DNA of 8,910 bases from positions 1 to 8,910 of the forward strand of contig USKC01000112.1 in the NCBI GenBank assembly GCA_900555195.1, written 5' to 3'. This document shows positions 1 through 6,124 of the stretch, piece by piece (within the stretch, counting starts at the first letter, position 1; each line of letters begins with the position of its first letter). The position numbers and the translations under genes are program-made. Source of the stretch: an uncultured Lachnospiraceae bacterium (GTDB taxonomy: Bacteria; Bacillota; Clostridia; Lachnospirales; Lachnospiraceae). The notes beneath the pieces were generated by a model. That model saw nothing but the letters and a program-made list of their open reading frames with translations, made no database searches and was not told the origin of the DNA.

Positions 1-1
1 T

Positions 2-121
2 ATATTTAATAGTGGTTTAGATATAGTAGTCGTAGCCAGAGCGAATGCGGCTTCGGCTTCCTACAGGGAAATCGAGAGCGCGCTGCTTCATTTGGGAAGG
101 CTTCATAAGATCATCGGATGA
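2..121 (+). CDS. rnpA: Ribonuclease P protein component, C-terminal fragment (5' end outside window)
   Basis: RnpA is the small basic protein subunit of RNase P, which with the catalytic RNA removes 5' leaders from precursor tRNAs. Only the last 39 codons and the TGA stop (119-121) are present. The frame opens at base 2 and reads [18 protein letters not shown] and onward, ending HKIIG. The stretch of the form GxDIVVVAR followed by an alanine-rich helix and a region like [14 protein letters not shown] is the usual C-terminus of RnpA: the last beta strand, then the final helix. Position immediately upstream of yidD and yidC is the conserved Firmicute context. The other two plus-strand frames are closed or carry no similarity here. 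The rest of the gene and its promoter lie left of the window, so nothing can be said about its start or regulation. Confidence 0.88.
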   Translation: MFNSGLDIVVVARANAASASYREIESALLHLGRLHKIIG

Positions 122-161
122 CCTTATGGGCCGTTTTGTATGTGAAAGCGACGGTATTATG

Positions 162-167
162 AAAGGA
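162..167 (+). promoter_or_regulatory. Ribosome binding site that fixes the yidD start
   Basis: AAAGGA lies 6 nt before the ATG at 174. The same frame is open further upstream (from 45, with another ATG at 159), but those starts lack a Shine-Dalgarno site, overlap rnpA or add residues not seen in the family. Confidence 0.7.
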
Positions 168-173
168 TTTTCT

Positions 174-383
174 ATGAAAAACCTCTTCATTGCACTTATT
201 AAAGGATACAGAAAATATATTTCACCTATGAAAAGCACAAAATGCCCGTATTTTCCTACATGCAGCGAGTATGGACTTGAGGCGGTTGAGAAATACGGCG
301 CGTTGAAGGGCGGCCTGCTCGCTCTTTGGAGAATCTTAAGATGCAATCCCTTTTCCAAGGGAGGATATGACCCGGTTCCTTAA
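174..383 (+). CDS. yidD: Membrane protein insertion efficiency factor YidD
   Basis: YidD is a small membrane-associated protein that assists insertion of membrane proteins, in functional partnership with the YidC insertase. The 69-residue product is within the usual size of the family. It starts [18 protein letters not shown], an amphipathic N-terminal helix. It then has the diagnostic block [19 protein letters not shown] (from residue 24), followed by [14 protein letters not shown] and the C-terminal GGYDPVP. The three conserved cysteines are C24, C30 and C57. The start at 174 is chosen because AAAGGA precedes it at good spacing and the upstream in-frame extension would run back into rnpA. 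It sits 52 nt after rnpA and 30 nt before yidC, the standard order. No own promoter is evident, so read-through from rnpA is likely. Confidence 0.95.
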   Translation: MKNLFIALIKGYRKYISPMKSTKCPYFPTCSEYGLEAVEKYGALKGGLLALWRILRCNPFSKGGYDPVP

Positions 384-398
384 TGGAAGGATCGGTTT

Positions 399-405
399 AA
401 GGAGG
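399..405 (+). promoter_or_regulatory. Strong ribosome binding site for the TTG start of yidC
   Basis: AAGGAGG is a full-length Shine-Dalgarno match 8 nt upstream of TTG at 414. There is no better ATG nearby: the first in-frame ATG (483, residue 24 HVMEW) lacks a comparable site. A strong site compensating for a weak start codon fits moderate insertase expression. Confidence 0.8.
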
Positions 406-413
406 ATACTAGG

Positions 414-1802
414 TTGTCAGGAATACTTTTGACTAAAAGCGCAACTCCCATTATTGGCCAGGTGGCTACGCTGCTCGGTCATGTTATGGAATGGATTTTC
501 AATTTTCTTGATCTGATCGGGATACCGAATATCGGACTTGCCATCATTATTTTTACGCTCGTCGTTTATATGTTTCTGCTTCCTCTGACCATCAAACAGC
601 AGAAATTTTCCAAATTGAGCAATAAGATGAACCCGGAACTGCAGGCGATCCAGAAGAAGTATCAGGGAAAGAAAGATAATGAATCCATGATGGCCATGCA
701 GAATGAAACGCAGGCTGTCTATGCAAAGTATGGTGTTTCTCCGATGGGAAGCTGCGTGCAGCTTTTGATTCAGCTGCCGATTATCTATGCCTTGTATCAG
801 GTTATTTATGCGATCCCGGCGTATATTGGCAAGGTTCGGGATGCGTTTATTCCTTTGGTAAACAAGCTGATGGCAGAACCTGAAGGCGCAGAATTTATAC
901 AGGGATTTCAGAATGCGAGGCAGTATGTCGGCCGGTTCAGCAATGAGGCATATGTTGCAGGAGACACGACTTATATTCAGAATACTTTTATCGACATTCT
1001 GAATAAGGCGTCCACTGCAGAGTGGAACAGTTTGATGGACAAGTTCCCGAATCTGACCTCAGAGATTACTGATACTGTAGGAAAGCTTTCCACCTATAAT
1101 AATTTCCTGGGTCTTAATATCGGCGATTCTCCTTCTTATATTCTGTCCGATGCATTGGCACAGGGAAGCGTTTTCTTGATTATAGGCGCACTTGCAATTC
1201 CTGTTTTGTCAGCGCTGACACAGTGGCTGAACGTAAAGCTCATGCCGCAGGCATCCAGCAGCGGTAATGATCAGCAGAACAGCATGATGTCTTCCATGAA
1301 GATGATGAATACGATCATGCCGATTATGTCAGCCGTGTTCTGTTTCTCTCTCCCTGCAGGTGTTGGCCTGTACTGGGTAGCCAGTGCGGTGGTCAGAAGC
1401 ATTCAGCAGGTAGCTGTGAATAAACATATCGACCGGATGGACTTTGATAAGCTGATTGAACAGAACAAGGATAAGGCCAAGAAGAAGATGGATAAGCGTA
1501 TTAAGAGGATGGAGAAGGCAGGAATCGATCCGAAGACCATCAATCAGTACGCGAATATGAATACCAGAAAAGTTCAGCCGACGTCCCAGACACAGCCAAA
1601 GCCCAAACGTTCTATTGCGGAAAAAGCTTCTTCGGTAACCCAGGAAGATAGGGATGAAGCAGTGAAGAAGGCGACGGAGATGTACAATAAGAAGGCTCCG
1701 AAGCCCGGAAGCATCACTGCAAAGGCGAACATGGTGAAATATTATAATGAAAGCAATACCAAAACGGAAAGAAAAACTTCCGACAAGTCTGATAAGAAGT
1801 AA
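414..1802 (+). CDS. yidC: YidC/Oxa1-family membrane protein insertase
   Basis: This protein inserts membrane proteins into the cytoplasmic membrane, alone or with SecYEG. The 462 residues show the Oxa1 layout. TM1 is about 41-60 (GLAIIIFTLVVYMFLLPLTI). A cytoplasmic charged hairpin follows at about 61-110 (KQQKFSKLSNKMNPELQAIQ). TM2 is about 113-134, with the hallmark PMGSCVQLLIQLPIIYALYQ. A long extracytoplasmic loop covers about 136-245, TM3 about 251-273, and TM4/TM5 lie within about 299-333 (IMPIMSAVFCFSLPAGVGLY). A lysine-rich cytoplasmic tail runs from 334 to 462. No lipoprotein signal is seen at the N-terminus, unlike Bacillus SpoIIIJ. The protein is much longer than Bacillus homologues (roughly 260-290 aa) because of the outer loop and the basic tail, which may contact ribosomes. 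By alignment Tyr52 occupies the position of the groove arginine. The neighbours yidD and jag are typical. Confidence 0.96.
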   Translation: MSGILLTKSATPIIGQVATLLGHVMEWIFNFLDLIGIPNIGLAIIIFTLVVYMFLLPLTIKQQKFSKLSNKMNPELQAIQKKYQGKKDNESMMAMQNETQAVYAKYGVSPMGSCVQLLIQLPIIYALYQVIYAIPAYIGKVRDAFIPLVNKLMAEPEGAEFIQGFQNARQYVGRFSNEAYVAGDTTYIQNTFIDILNKASTAEWNSLMDKFPNLTSEITDTVGKLSTYNNFLGLNIGDSPSYILSDALAQGSVFLIIGALAIPVLSALTQWLNVKLMPQASSSGNDQQNSMMSSMKMMNTIMPIMSAVFCFSLPAGVGLYWVASAVVRSIQQVAVNKHIDRMDFDKLIEQNKDKAKKKMDKRIKRMEKAGIDPKTINQYANMNTRKVQPTSQTQPKPKRSIAEKASSVTQEDRDEAVKKATEMYNKKAPKPGSITAKANMVKYYNESNTKTERKTSDKSDKK

Positions 1803-1811
1803 TAAAAGCCT

Positions 1812-1843
1812 CAGTTAAGAACAGTCAGAAGTTGACTGAACTG
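1812..1843 (+). repeat. Weak bulged hairpin in the yidC-jag gap
   Basis: The inner stem CAGTCA/TGACTG (1822-1827 with 1833-1838) has a 5-nt loop. An outer stem CAGTT/AACTG (1812-1816 with 1839-1843) is separated by a 5-nt bulge on the left. No T-run follows, so it does not look like an intrinsic terminator. The rest of the 95-nt gap holds only the jag ribosome binding site. Confidence 0.3.
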
Positions 1844-1887
1844 TTACGGTTTATGAATTCTTTGCCCGTCGGTTTGGGCGGGGGAAT

Positions 1888-1893
1888 GGAGGA
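1888..1893 (+). promoter_or_regulatory. Ribosome binding site that fixes the jag start
   Basis: GGAGGA lies just upstream of ATG 1898. The frame is open upstream to a TTG at 1832, but the upstream residues do not resemble Jag and have no such site in front of them. Confidence 0.75.
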
Positions 1894-1897
1894 AAGT

Positions 1898-2521
1898 ATG
1901 GAATTTGTGGAATTTACTGCAAAGACGGTGGATGATGCGATTACTGCGGCTTGCCAGAATTTTCTTGTAACCAGCGATAGGTTGGAATATGAAGTGATGG
2001 AAGAAGGTTCTTCTGGTTTCCTGGGATTCAATGCGAAGCCTGCCAGAATCAGGGCCAGGGTAAAAGCCACTTTGGAGGATCGCGCCAGAGATTTTCTGAA
2101 TGATATGTTTGCGGCCATGAATATGACAGTGGTTGTGGATGTGAAATATGATGAGATAGACAATTTCCTTGACATCGATTTGAGCGGAGACGATATGGGG
2201 GCTTTGATCGGTAAAAGAGGGCAGACACTCGATTCCATCCAGTATTTGGTATCCCTTGTTGTGAACAAAGAATCTGAAGAGTATGTTCGCGTGAAGGTGG
2301 ACACGGAGAACTATCGTAAGAGAAGAAAAGAAACGCTGGAAAACCTTGCAAAGAATATAGCATATAAGGTAAAGAGAACCAAACGGAGCGTTTCTCTGGA
2401 GCCGATGAATCCTTATGAGAGAAGAATCATTCACTCCGCGCTTCAGAATGATAAATATGTTGTAACGCACAGCGAAGGAGAAGATCCGTATCGCCACGTT
2501 GTGGTAACGCTGAAGAAATAA
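1898..2521 (+). CDS. jag: Jag/KhpB RNA-binding protein (Jag-N, KH and R3H domains)
   Basis: Jag (also called KhpB or EloR) is a cytoplasmic RNA-binding protein. In other Firmicutes it acts with KhpA and influences cell elongation and gene expression; that role is inferred here from the family. The 207 residues carry three parts. The Jag-N domain is about 1-55 (MEFVEFTAKTVDDAI, then GSSGFLGFNAKPARIR). A type II KH domain spans about 70-145, with the GxxG loop GKRG at 105-108 in GALIGKRGQTLDSIQYLV. A C-terminal R3H domain spans about 146-207, with the R-xxx-H signature at R175 and H179 in PYERRIIHSAL. Length and order are normal. The ATG at 1898 is preferred over the upstream TTG at 1832 because of its Shine-Dalgarno site and the family's usual N-terminus. 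Placement directly after yidC is the classic spoIIIJ-associated arrangement. Confidence 0.95.
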   Translation: MEFVEFTAKTVDDAITAACQNFLVTSDRLEYEVMEEGSSGFLGFNAKPARIRARVKATLEDRARDFLNDMFAAMNMTVVVDVKYDEIDNFLDIDLSGDDMGALIGKRGQTLDSIQYLVSLVVNKESEEYVRVKVDTENYRKRRKETLENLAKNIAYKVKRTKRSVSLEPMNPYERRIIHSALQNDKYVVTHSEGEDPYRHVVVTLKK

Positions 2522-2527
2522 TGGGGG

Positions 2528-2549
2528 CATTCCGGTTTGAACCGGAATG
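2528..2549 (+). repeat. Perfect 10-bp inverted repeat in the jag-mnmE gap
   Basis: CATTCCGGTT (2528-2537) and AACCGGAATG (2540-2549) are exact reverse complements around a 2-nt spacer, giving a compact RNA hairpin of about 9 bp with a 4-nt loop. It lies 6 nt after the jag stop and 13 nt before the mnmE Shine-Dalgarno site. No T-run follows, so it is more likely an mRNA stability or processing element, or a weak attenuator, than a classical terminator. Function is inference. Confidence 0.7.
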
Positions 2550-2573
2550 TGACAAATATGCGAGGAGAATTCT

Positions 2574-3959
2574 ATGAAACAGACTGAAACTATCGCGGCG
2601 GTGGCGACCGCCCTGTCTGATTCGGGAATCGGAATTATCCGTATCAGCGGCGATCAGGCGCTTCAGATCGGAGATCGCGTATACAGGTCTAAGAATGGCT
2701 GCCATAATCTGTCTGATTATGGCAGCCATACCATTCACTATGGATATATTGTGGATGGGGATGAGATTCTGGATGAGGTCATGGTCGCTATCATGAAGGC
2801 GCCGAGAAGCTATACGAAGGAGGATACCGTTGAGATTAATTGTCACGGCGGTGTCCTGATTATGCGCAAAATACTGGAAACAGTGCTTAAAAATGGAGCC
2901 AGGCTGGCACAGCCGGGAGAATTTACCAAGAGGGCATTTCTGAATGGAAGGATCGATCTTGCAAAAGCGGAAGCGGTGATGGACCTGATCCATTCCAGGA
3001 ATGAATATGCTCTGCAGTCTTCCCTGAAACAGCTGAAGGGCTCCGTTTCCGATTGCGTCCGCAAAATGCGGGAGAAGATCCTTTATGAGACAGCTTTTAT
3101 CGAATCCGCTCTGGATGATCCGGAGCATATCAGTACGGAAGGATATCCGGAACAGCTCATGCCCAAAGTGGAAGAATTGATCGCGGAATGCGACAGGCTG
3201 ATCGCATCTGCGGACAATGGGAAGGTCCTGAAGGAAGGCATCCATACGGTTATTGTGGGAAAACCAAATGCGGGCAAATCTTCTCTGCTGAACCTTCTGG
3301 TGGGAGAGGAGCGGGCGATCGTTACCGATGTGGCAGGAACCACGCGGGATGTGCTGGAGGAGACGATCAGCCTTCATGGGATCGGACTGAATATCATCGA
3401 TACGGCAGGAATCCGTTCCACCCAGGATACGGTGGAACAGATCGGCGTGCAGCGCGCTTTGAAATATGCCAAAGATGCGGATCTGATTCTCTATGTGGTG
3501 GATTCTTCCGTTCCTTTGGATGAGAGCGATAGGCAGATCGCAGATTTGGTTCGGGAAAAAAAGAGCATCGTCCTTTTGAATAAATCGGATCTGGAACCGA
3601 AGGTTTCTGAAGAACGGCTGCAGGAACTGATTGGGAAAGGGATTCCGTTTGTCCATACTTCCACGCGTGAGAACGTGGGATTGGATGAATTGGAAGAAAA
3701 AATATCGGAATTGTTTTTCAGTGGCCAGCTGAAATTCAATGAAGAGGTGGTTATTACCAATATGCGCCATAAGGAAGCGCTGCAGGATGCCAGGGAGAGC
3801 CTTGCACAGGTGAAAAACAGCCTGAATCTGCGCCTTCCGGAGGACTTCTATTCGATCGATCTGATGAGCGCGTATTCGTCTCTTGGCTCCATAATTGGAG
3901 AAGAGGTGGGAGAGGATCTTGTAGACGAGATATTCAGTAAATTCTGTATGGGAAAATAG
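2574..3959 (+). CDS. mnmE: tRNA modification GTPase MnmE (TrmE)
   Basis: MnmE is a potassium-activated GTPase that with MnmG installs the carboxymethylaminomethyl group on C5 of wobble U34 in certain tRNAs, using a folate-borne one-carbon unit. The 461 residues have the normal architecture. The N-terminal tetrahydrofolate-binding domain is about 1-120 (ETIAAVATALSDSGIGIIRI, and VEINCHGG at about 86-93). A helical domain is split by an inserted Ras-like G domain at about 222-380. G-domain motifs are the P-loop GKPNAGKSS 229-237, GTTRD 255-259, DTAG 276-279 and NKSD 336-339. Glu288 in the DTVE segment aligns with the catalytic Glu282 of E. coli MnmE. The C-terminus FCMGK carries the conserved cysteine (C458). 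AGGAG lies 6 nt before the ATG. Unusually, the partner gene mnmG is two genes downstream rather than adjacent. A strong inverted repeat lies in codons 41-52. Confidence 0.97.
   Translation: MKQTETIAAVATALSDSGIGIIRISGDQALQIGDRVYRSKNGCHNLSDYGSHTIHYGYIVDGDEILDEVMVAIMKAPRSYTKEDTVEINCHGGVLIMRKILETVLKNGARLAQPGEFTKRAFLNGRIDLAKAEAVMDLIHSRNEYALQSSLKQLKGSVSDCVRKMREKILYETAFIESALDDPEHISTEGYPEQLMPKVEELIAECDRLIASADNGKVLKEGIHTVIVGKPNAGKSSLLNLLVGEERAIVTDVAGTTRDVLEETISLHGIGLNIIDTAGIRSTQDTVEQIGVQRALKYAKDADLILYVVDSSVPLDESDRQIADLVREKKSIVLLNKSDLEPKVSEERLQELIGKGIPFVHTSTRENVGLDELEEKISELFFSGQLKFNEEVVITNMRHKEALQDARESLAQVKNSLNLRLPEDFYSIDLMSAYSSLGSIIGEEVGEDLVDEIFSKFCMGK
2695..2729 (+). repeat. Perfect 15-bp inverted repeat inside mnmE
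   Basis: ATGGCTGCCATAATC (2695-2709) and GATTATGGCAGCCAT (2715-2729) are exact reverse complements with the loop TGTCT (2710-2714). The element covers MnmE residues about 41-52 in a poorly conserved part of the N-terminal domain, about 120 nt after the start codon. No T-run follows. The surrounding protein aligns with other MnmE proteins without an obvious insertion, so the dyad appears to have formed within existing coding sequence. Confidence 0.85.
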
Positions 3960-4012
3960 CAGAGAAAAGGCATGACAGTCCGGAACGTTGTATACGAACG
4001 GGGGTGTGCGAA

Positions 4013-5365
4013 ATGAAACAGATGTCTTTGTTTGACGGGGGCTTTTCCGGTGCAGGCGCGGATCTTCGCATGGCTTATGATCCGCTGGCCAGCAGGCTGA
4101 GGCCATCTGATTTTGATGAATTTGTGGGACAGAAATCTCTGGTCGGGGAAGGGAAGATACTGCGGCGTCTCATCGATCAGGATATGGTTCCTTCCATGAT
4201 TTTCTGGGGGCCTCCCGGCGTGGGCAAAACAACGCTTGCCAGAATTATTGCCCACAAAACCAAAGCGGAATTCATTGATTTCAGCGCAGTTACAAGCGGA
4301 ATAAAAGAAATTAAAGAAGTGATGGGACAGGCGGAATTTTCCAGGCAGATGGGAAAGAAGACCATTGTGTTCGTGGATGAGATTCATCGATTTAATAAGG
4401 CCCAGCAGGATGCATTCCTCCCCTTTGTGGAAAAGGGAAGCATCATTCTGATCGGGGCGACCACGGAAAATCCGTCCTTTGAGATCAATGCGGCGCTCCT
4501 GTCCAGATGTAAGGTGTTCGTCCTTCAGGCGCTGACGTCTCAGGAGATCGGGGAATTGATCAGGCATGCCCTTTACAGTGATTCCGGATTTGGAAAACAA
4601 AAGATTGAGATATCGGATCATATCATAGAGGCATTGTCCGTTTTTGCCAACGGGGACGGAAGAACCGCCCTCAATACGCTGGAGATGATGGTTATGAACG
4701 GACAAATCCAGCCCGATGGACGGATTCTCATCACAGATGAAATATTGGAGCAGTGCACCAGCAAAAAATCCCTCCTGTATGATAAGAAAGGGGAGGAACA
4801 TTATAATTTAATCTCCGCCCTGCATAAATCCATGCGCAATACCGATCCGGATGCAGCCCTTTATTGGCTGGCAAGGATGCTGGAGGCAGGTGAAGATCCG
4901 CTGTATGTGGCGAGAAGGCTGATACGTTTTGCGAGTGAGGATGTGGGAATTGCGGACAGCAATGCCCTCTCTGTGGCGGTGGCGGCTTATCAGGCCTGTC
5001 ATTTCATCGGAATGCCGGAATGCAATGTGAATCTGGCGCATGCGGTGGTCTATCTTTCCATGGCGCCCAAATCCAATTCTCTGTATAAAGGATATGAAGC
5101 GTGTAAAGAGGAGGCGCTGCAAACGCTGGCGGAGCCGGTTCCCCTTCAGATTCGGAATGCGCCCACACAGCTGATGGAAGAGCTGCACTACGGAGAAGGA
5201 TATGTATATGCGCATAATACGGAGGAAAAAGTGGCGGCAATACAGTGCCTTCCTGATTCCCTGAAGGATAAGAGATATTATGTTCCTACGGATCAGGGAG
5301 CGGAAGGGGCAGTTGCTAAGAAGCTGGAGCAGATCCGCGCATGGAAGAAGAAAAAAATGGAATAG
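4013..5365 (+). CDS. rarA: Replication-associated recombination ATPase RarA (MgsA)
   Basis: RarA is an AAA+ ATPase of the clamp-loader/WRNIP1 group that acts at stalled replication forks in the cytoplasm. The 450 residues match the family over full length. The opening domain has [17 protein letters not shown] (from residue 24). Walker A is GPPGVGKT 66-73, Walker B VFVDEIHR 119-126, sensor 1 GATTEN 148-153, and the SRC arginine finger region 164-166. The helical lid and tetramerisation domain include [14 protein letters not shown] (302-315), and the C-terminal block has [13 protein letters not shown]. The ATG at 4013 is preceded by GGGGGTG (4000-4006) at 6-nt spacing; a GTG at 4004 and an ATG at 4022 are alternatives. 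The N-terminus [10 protein letters not shown] contains QMSLF, resembling a beta-clamp-binding motif. It lies 53 nt after mnmE. A replication gene between mnmE and mnmG is not the textbook order. Confidence 0.94.
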   Translation: MKQMSLFDGGFSGAGADLRMAYDPLASRLRPSDFDEFVGQKSLVGEGKILRRLIDQDMVPSMIFWGPPGVGKTTLARIIAHKTKAEFIDFSAVTSGIKEIKEVMGQAEFSRQMGKKTIVFVDEIHRFNKAQQDAFLPFVEKGSIILIGATTENPSFEINAALLSRCKVFVLQALTSQEIGELIRHALYSDSGFGKQKIEISDHIIEALSVFANGDGRTALNTLEMMVMNGQIQPDGRILITDEILEQCTSKKSLLYDKKGEEHYNLISALHKSMRNTDPDAALYWLARMLEAGEDPLYVARRLIRFASEDVGIADSNALSVAVAAYQACHFIGMPECNVNLAHAVVYLSMAPKSNSLYKGYEACKEEALQTLAEPVPLQIRNAPTQLMEELHYGEGYVYAHNTEEKVAAIQCLPDSLKDKRYYVPTDQGAEGAVAKKLEQIRAWKKKKME

Positions 5366-5387
5366 GATGGCTATGCGCAAGACAGTG

Positions 5388-5396
5388 TGATATGAT
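5388..5396 (+). promoter_or_regulatory. Possible extended -10 promoter element upstream of the small membrane protein gene
   Basis: In the 82-nt gap after rarA, TG-A-TATGAT matches an extended -10 box (one mismatch to TATAAT). The hexamer at the -35 distance (about 5368-5373, TGGCTA) is poor. If active it would start transcripts for the 5448 gene, mnmG and rsmG. This is a weak pattern match only. Confidence 0.22.
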
Positions 5397-5447
5397 AAGG
5401 GCAGATAGAATCGGCTCATATAAGGAAGAAAGGGGCGGGTACAGAAG

Positions 5448-6110
5448 ATGAAAAAAGAATCGAACATAGGCTTATTCTTTTTATTGGCGTTGGGAATTGT
5501 TGGACTTGGGCTCTATTATGGGGCTACGGAGGATTATGGCCAGGGAGAGATTCAGTTATATCACGCTCTTTGCTGGATCATACTGATTATCGCTTTTATT
5601 CGTGTGCTGGAACTTGTATGGAAGCCCCTTAAGGAGCTTTGGGAACAGGTCTGGGGAAAAGCGGATAAAGCAGGATGGCAGAGCCCAGGATATAAGAACC
5701 AGGCTGCCGGTTATGGGAAACCGGGCGCATCCATGCCGGAGCCAGAAAGAACAGAAGCGTATGCGAAGGAAGCTCCGAAAGAATATGAGAGAGCTTTGTT
5801 TGAAGGACAGGAAAAACCTGTATTTCAGGAATATCATAAAGAACCTCAAGATGTATACGAAAAGGAACCCCAGGAAACATATGCAAAAAGCGATATGCCG
5901 GAAGGATTTTTTGTAAATGGCCGGGGAGAACGTGTCATCATCATGCCGGATGGCGGAGCGAGATTCTACCTGAAAGACAAGCAAAGGGATGGAAAGGAAC
6001 CGCACTGGGAAGAGGAATATGAGGATGTCTCAGGGCGCGAGGTTTTCTATCCTGTTTCAGAAGAAAAAGAGAAGAATAAAAAGAAGAATAAGAAAAAGAA
6101 GAAAGACTAA
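5448..6110 (+). CDS. Unrecognised two-pass membrane protein with tyrosine/lysine octad repeats and polylysine tail
   Basis: I do not recognise a family for this 220-residue protein. Two hydrophobic segments are visible, about 7-24 ([18 protein letters not shown]) and about 38-58 ([20 protein letters not shown]), joined by a short acidic loop. By charge, the N-terminus and the long remainder should be cytoplasmic. Residues 60-104 are a linker rich in Gly, Lys and Pro. Residues 105-152 form six 8-residue units, with Tyr at the first position in five and Lys/Arg at the third in all. Residues 151-178 look beta-rich ([18 protein letters not shown]). The C-terminus is very acidic/basic and ends in a run of Lys and Asn. 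The ATG at 5448 is preceded by the G-rich AGGGGCGGG (5431-5439), a mediocre ribosome binding site. The stop overlaps the Shine-Dalgarno site of mnmG, so co-transcription with mnmG is likely. Function is unknown; scaffolding or RNA contact at the membrane would be speculation. Confidence 0.85.
   Translation: MKKESNIGLFFLLALGIVGLGLYYGATEDYGQGEIQLYHALCWIILIIAFIRVLELVWKPLKELWEQVWGKADKAGWQSPGYKNQAAGYGKPGASMPEPERTEAYAKEAPKEYERALFEGQEKPVFQEYHKEPQDVYEKEPQETYAKSDMPEGFFVNGRGERVIIMPDGGARFYLKDKQRDGKEPHWEEEYEDVSGREVFYPVSEEKEKNKKKNKKKKKD
5760..5903 (+). repeat. 24-bp-period (octapeptide) degenerate tandem repeat
   Basis: Six consecutive 24-nt units encode octads of the type Y-x-K-E-P-x-x-x. Tyr occupies residues 105, 113, 129, 137 and 145 of the protein (Gln at 121), and Lys/Arg occupies 107, 115, 123, 131, 139 and 147. 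The best pair is YHKEPQDV followed by [11 protein letters not shown] identity between units is low, so the repeat is old or is maintained at the protein level. Confidence 0.65.
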
Positions 6111-6115
6111 AGGAG
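6110..6115 (+). promoter_or_regulatory. mnmG ribosome binding site overlapping the upstream stop codon
   Basis: AAGGAG begins on the last base of the TAA of the preceding gene (6108-6110) and lies 9 nt before the mnmG ATG. This suggests translational coupling of the two genes. Confidence 0.7.
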
Positions 6116-6124
6116 TTATATTCC

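Noticed and set aside
45..173. N-terminal extension of yidD from the ATG at 45
   Set aside because: It overlaps the rnpA 3' end in another frame, lacks a ribosome binding site and would add 43 residues not seen in YidD.
1207..1220. Perfect 14-bp palindrome TGTCAGCGCTGACA inside yidC
   Set aside because: With only 7 independent matches, about one such palindrome per 16 kb is expected by chance. It encodes conserved membrane-segment residues and has no promoter context.
3972..3996. ATGACA ... TATACG considered as a promoter for rarA
   Set aside because: The spacing between the boxes is only about 13 nt and the -10 match is poor, so it is not a credible sigma-A promoter.
2427..4106. Long open frame (about 559 codons) on the minus strand opposite jag, mnmE and rarA
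   Set aside because: It is the antisense of well-conserved mnmE, spans three genes, has His/Arg/Gln-rich composition typical of a shadow frame, and shows no recognisable motif or ribosome binding site.
3848..4801. Minus-strand open frame of about 317 codons opposite the end of mnmE and rarA
   Set aside because: It is a shadow of the confident rarA coding sequence, with no domain and no plausible start context.
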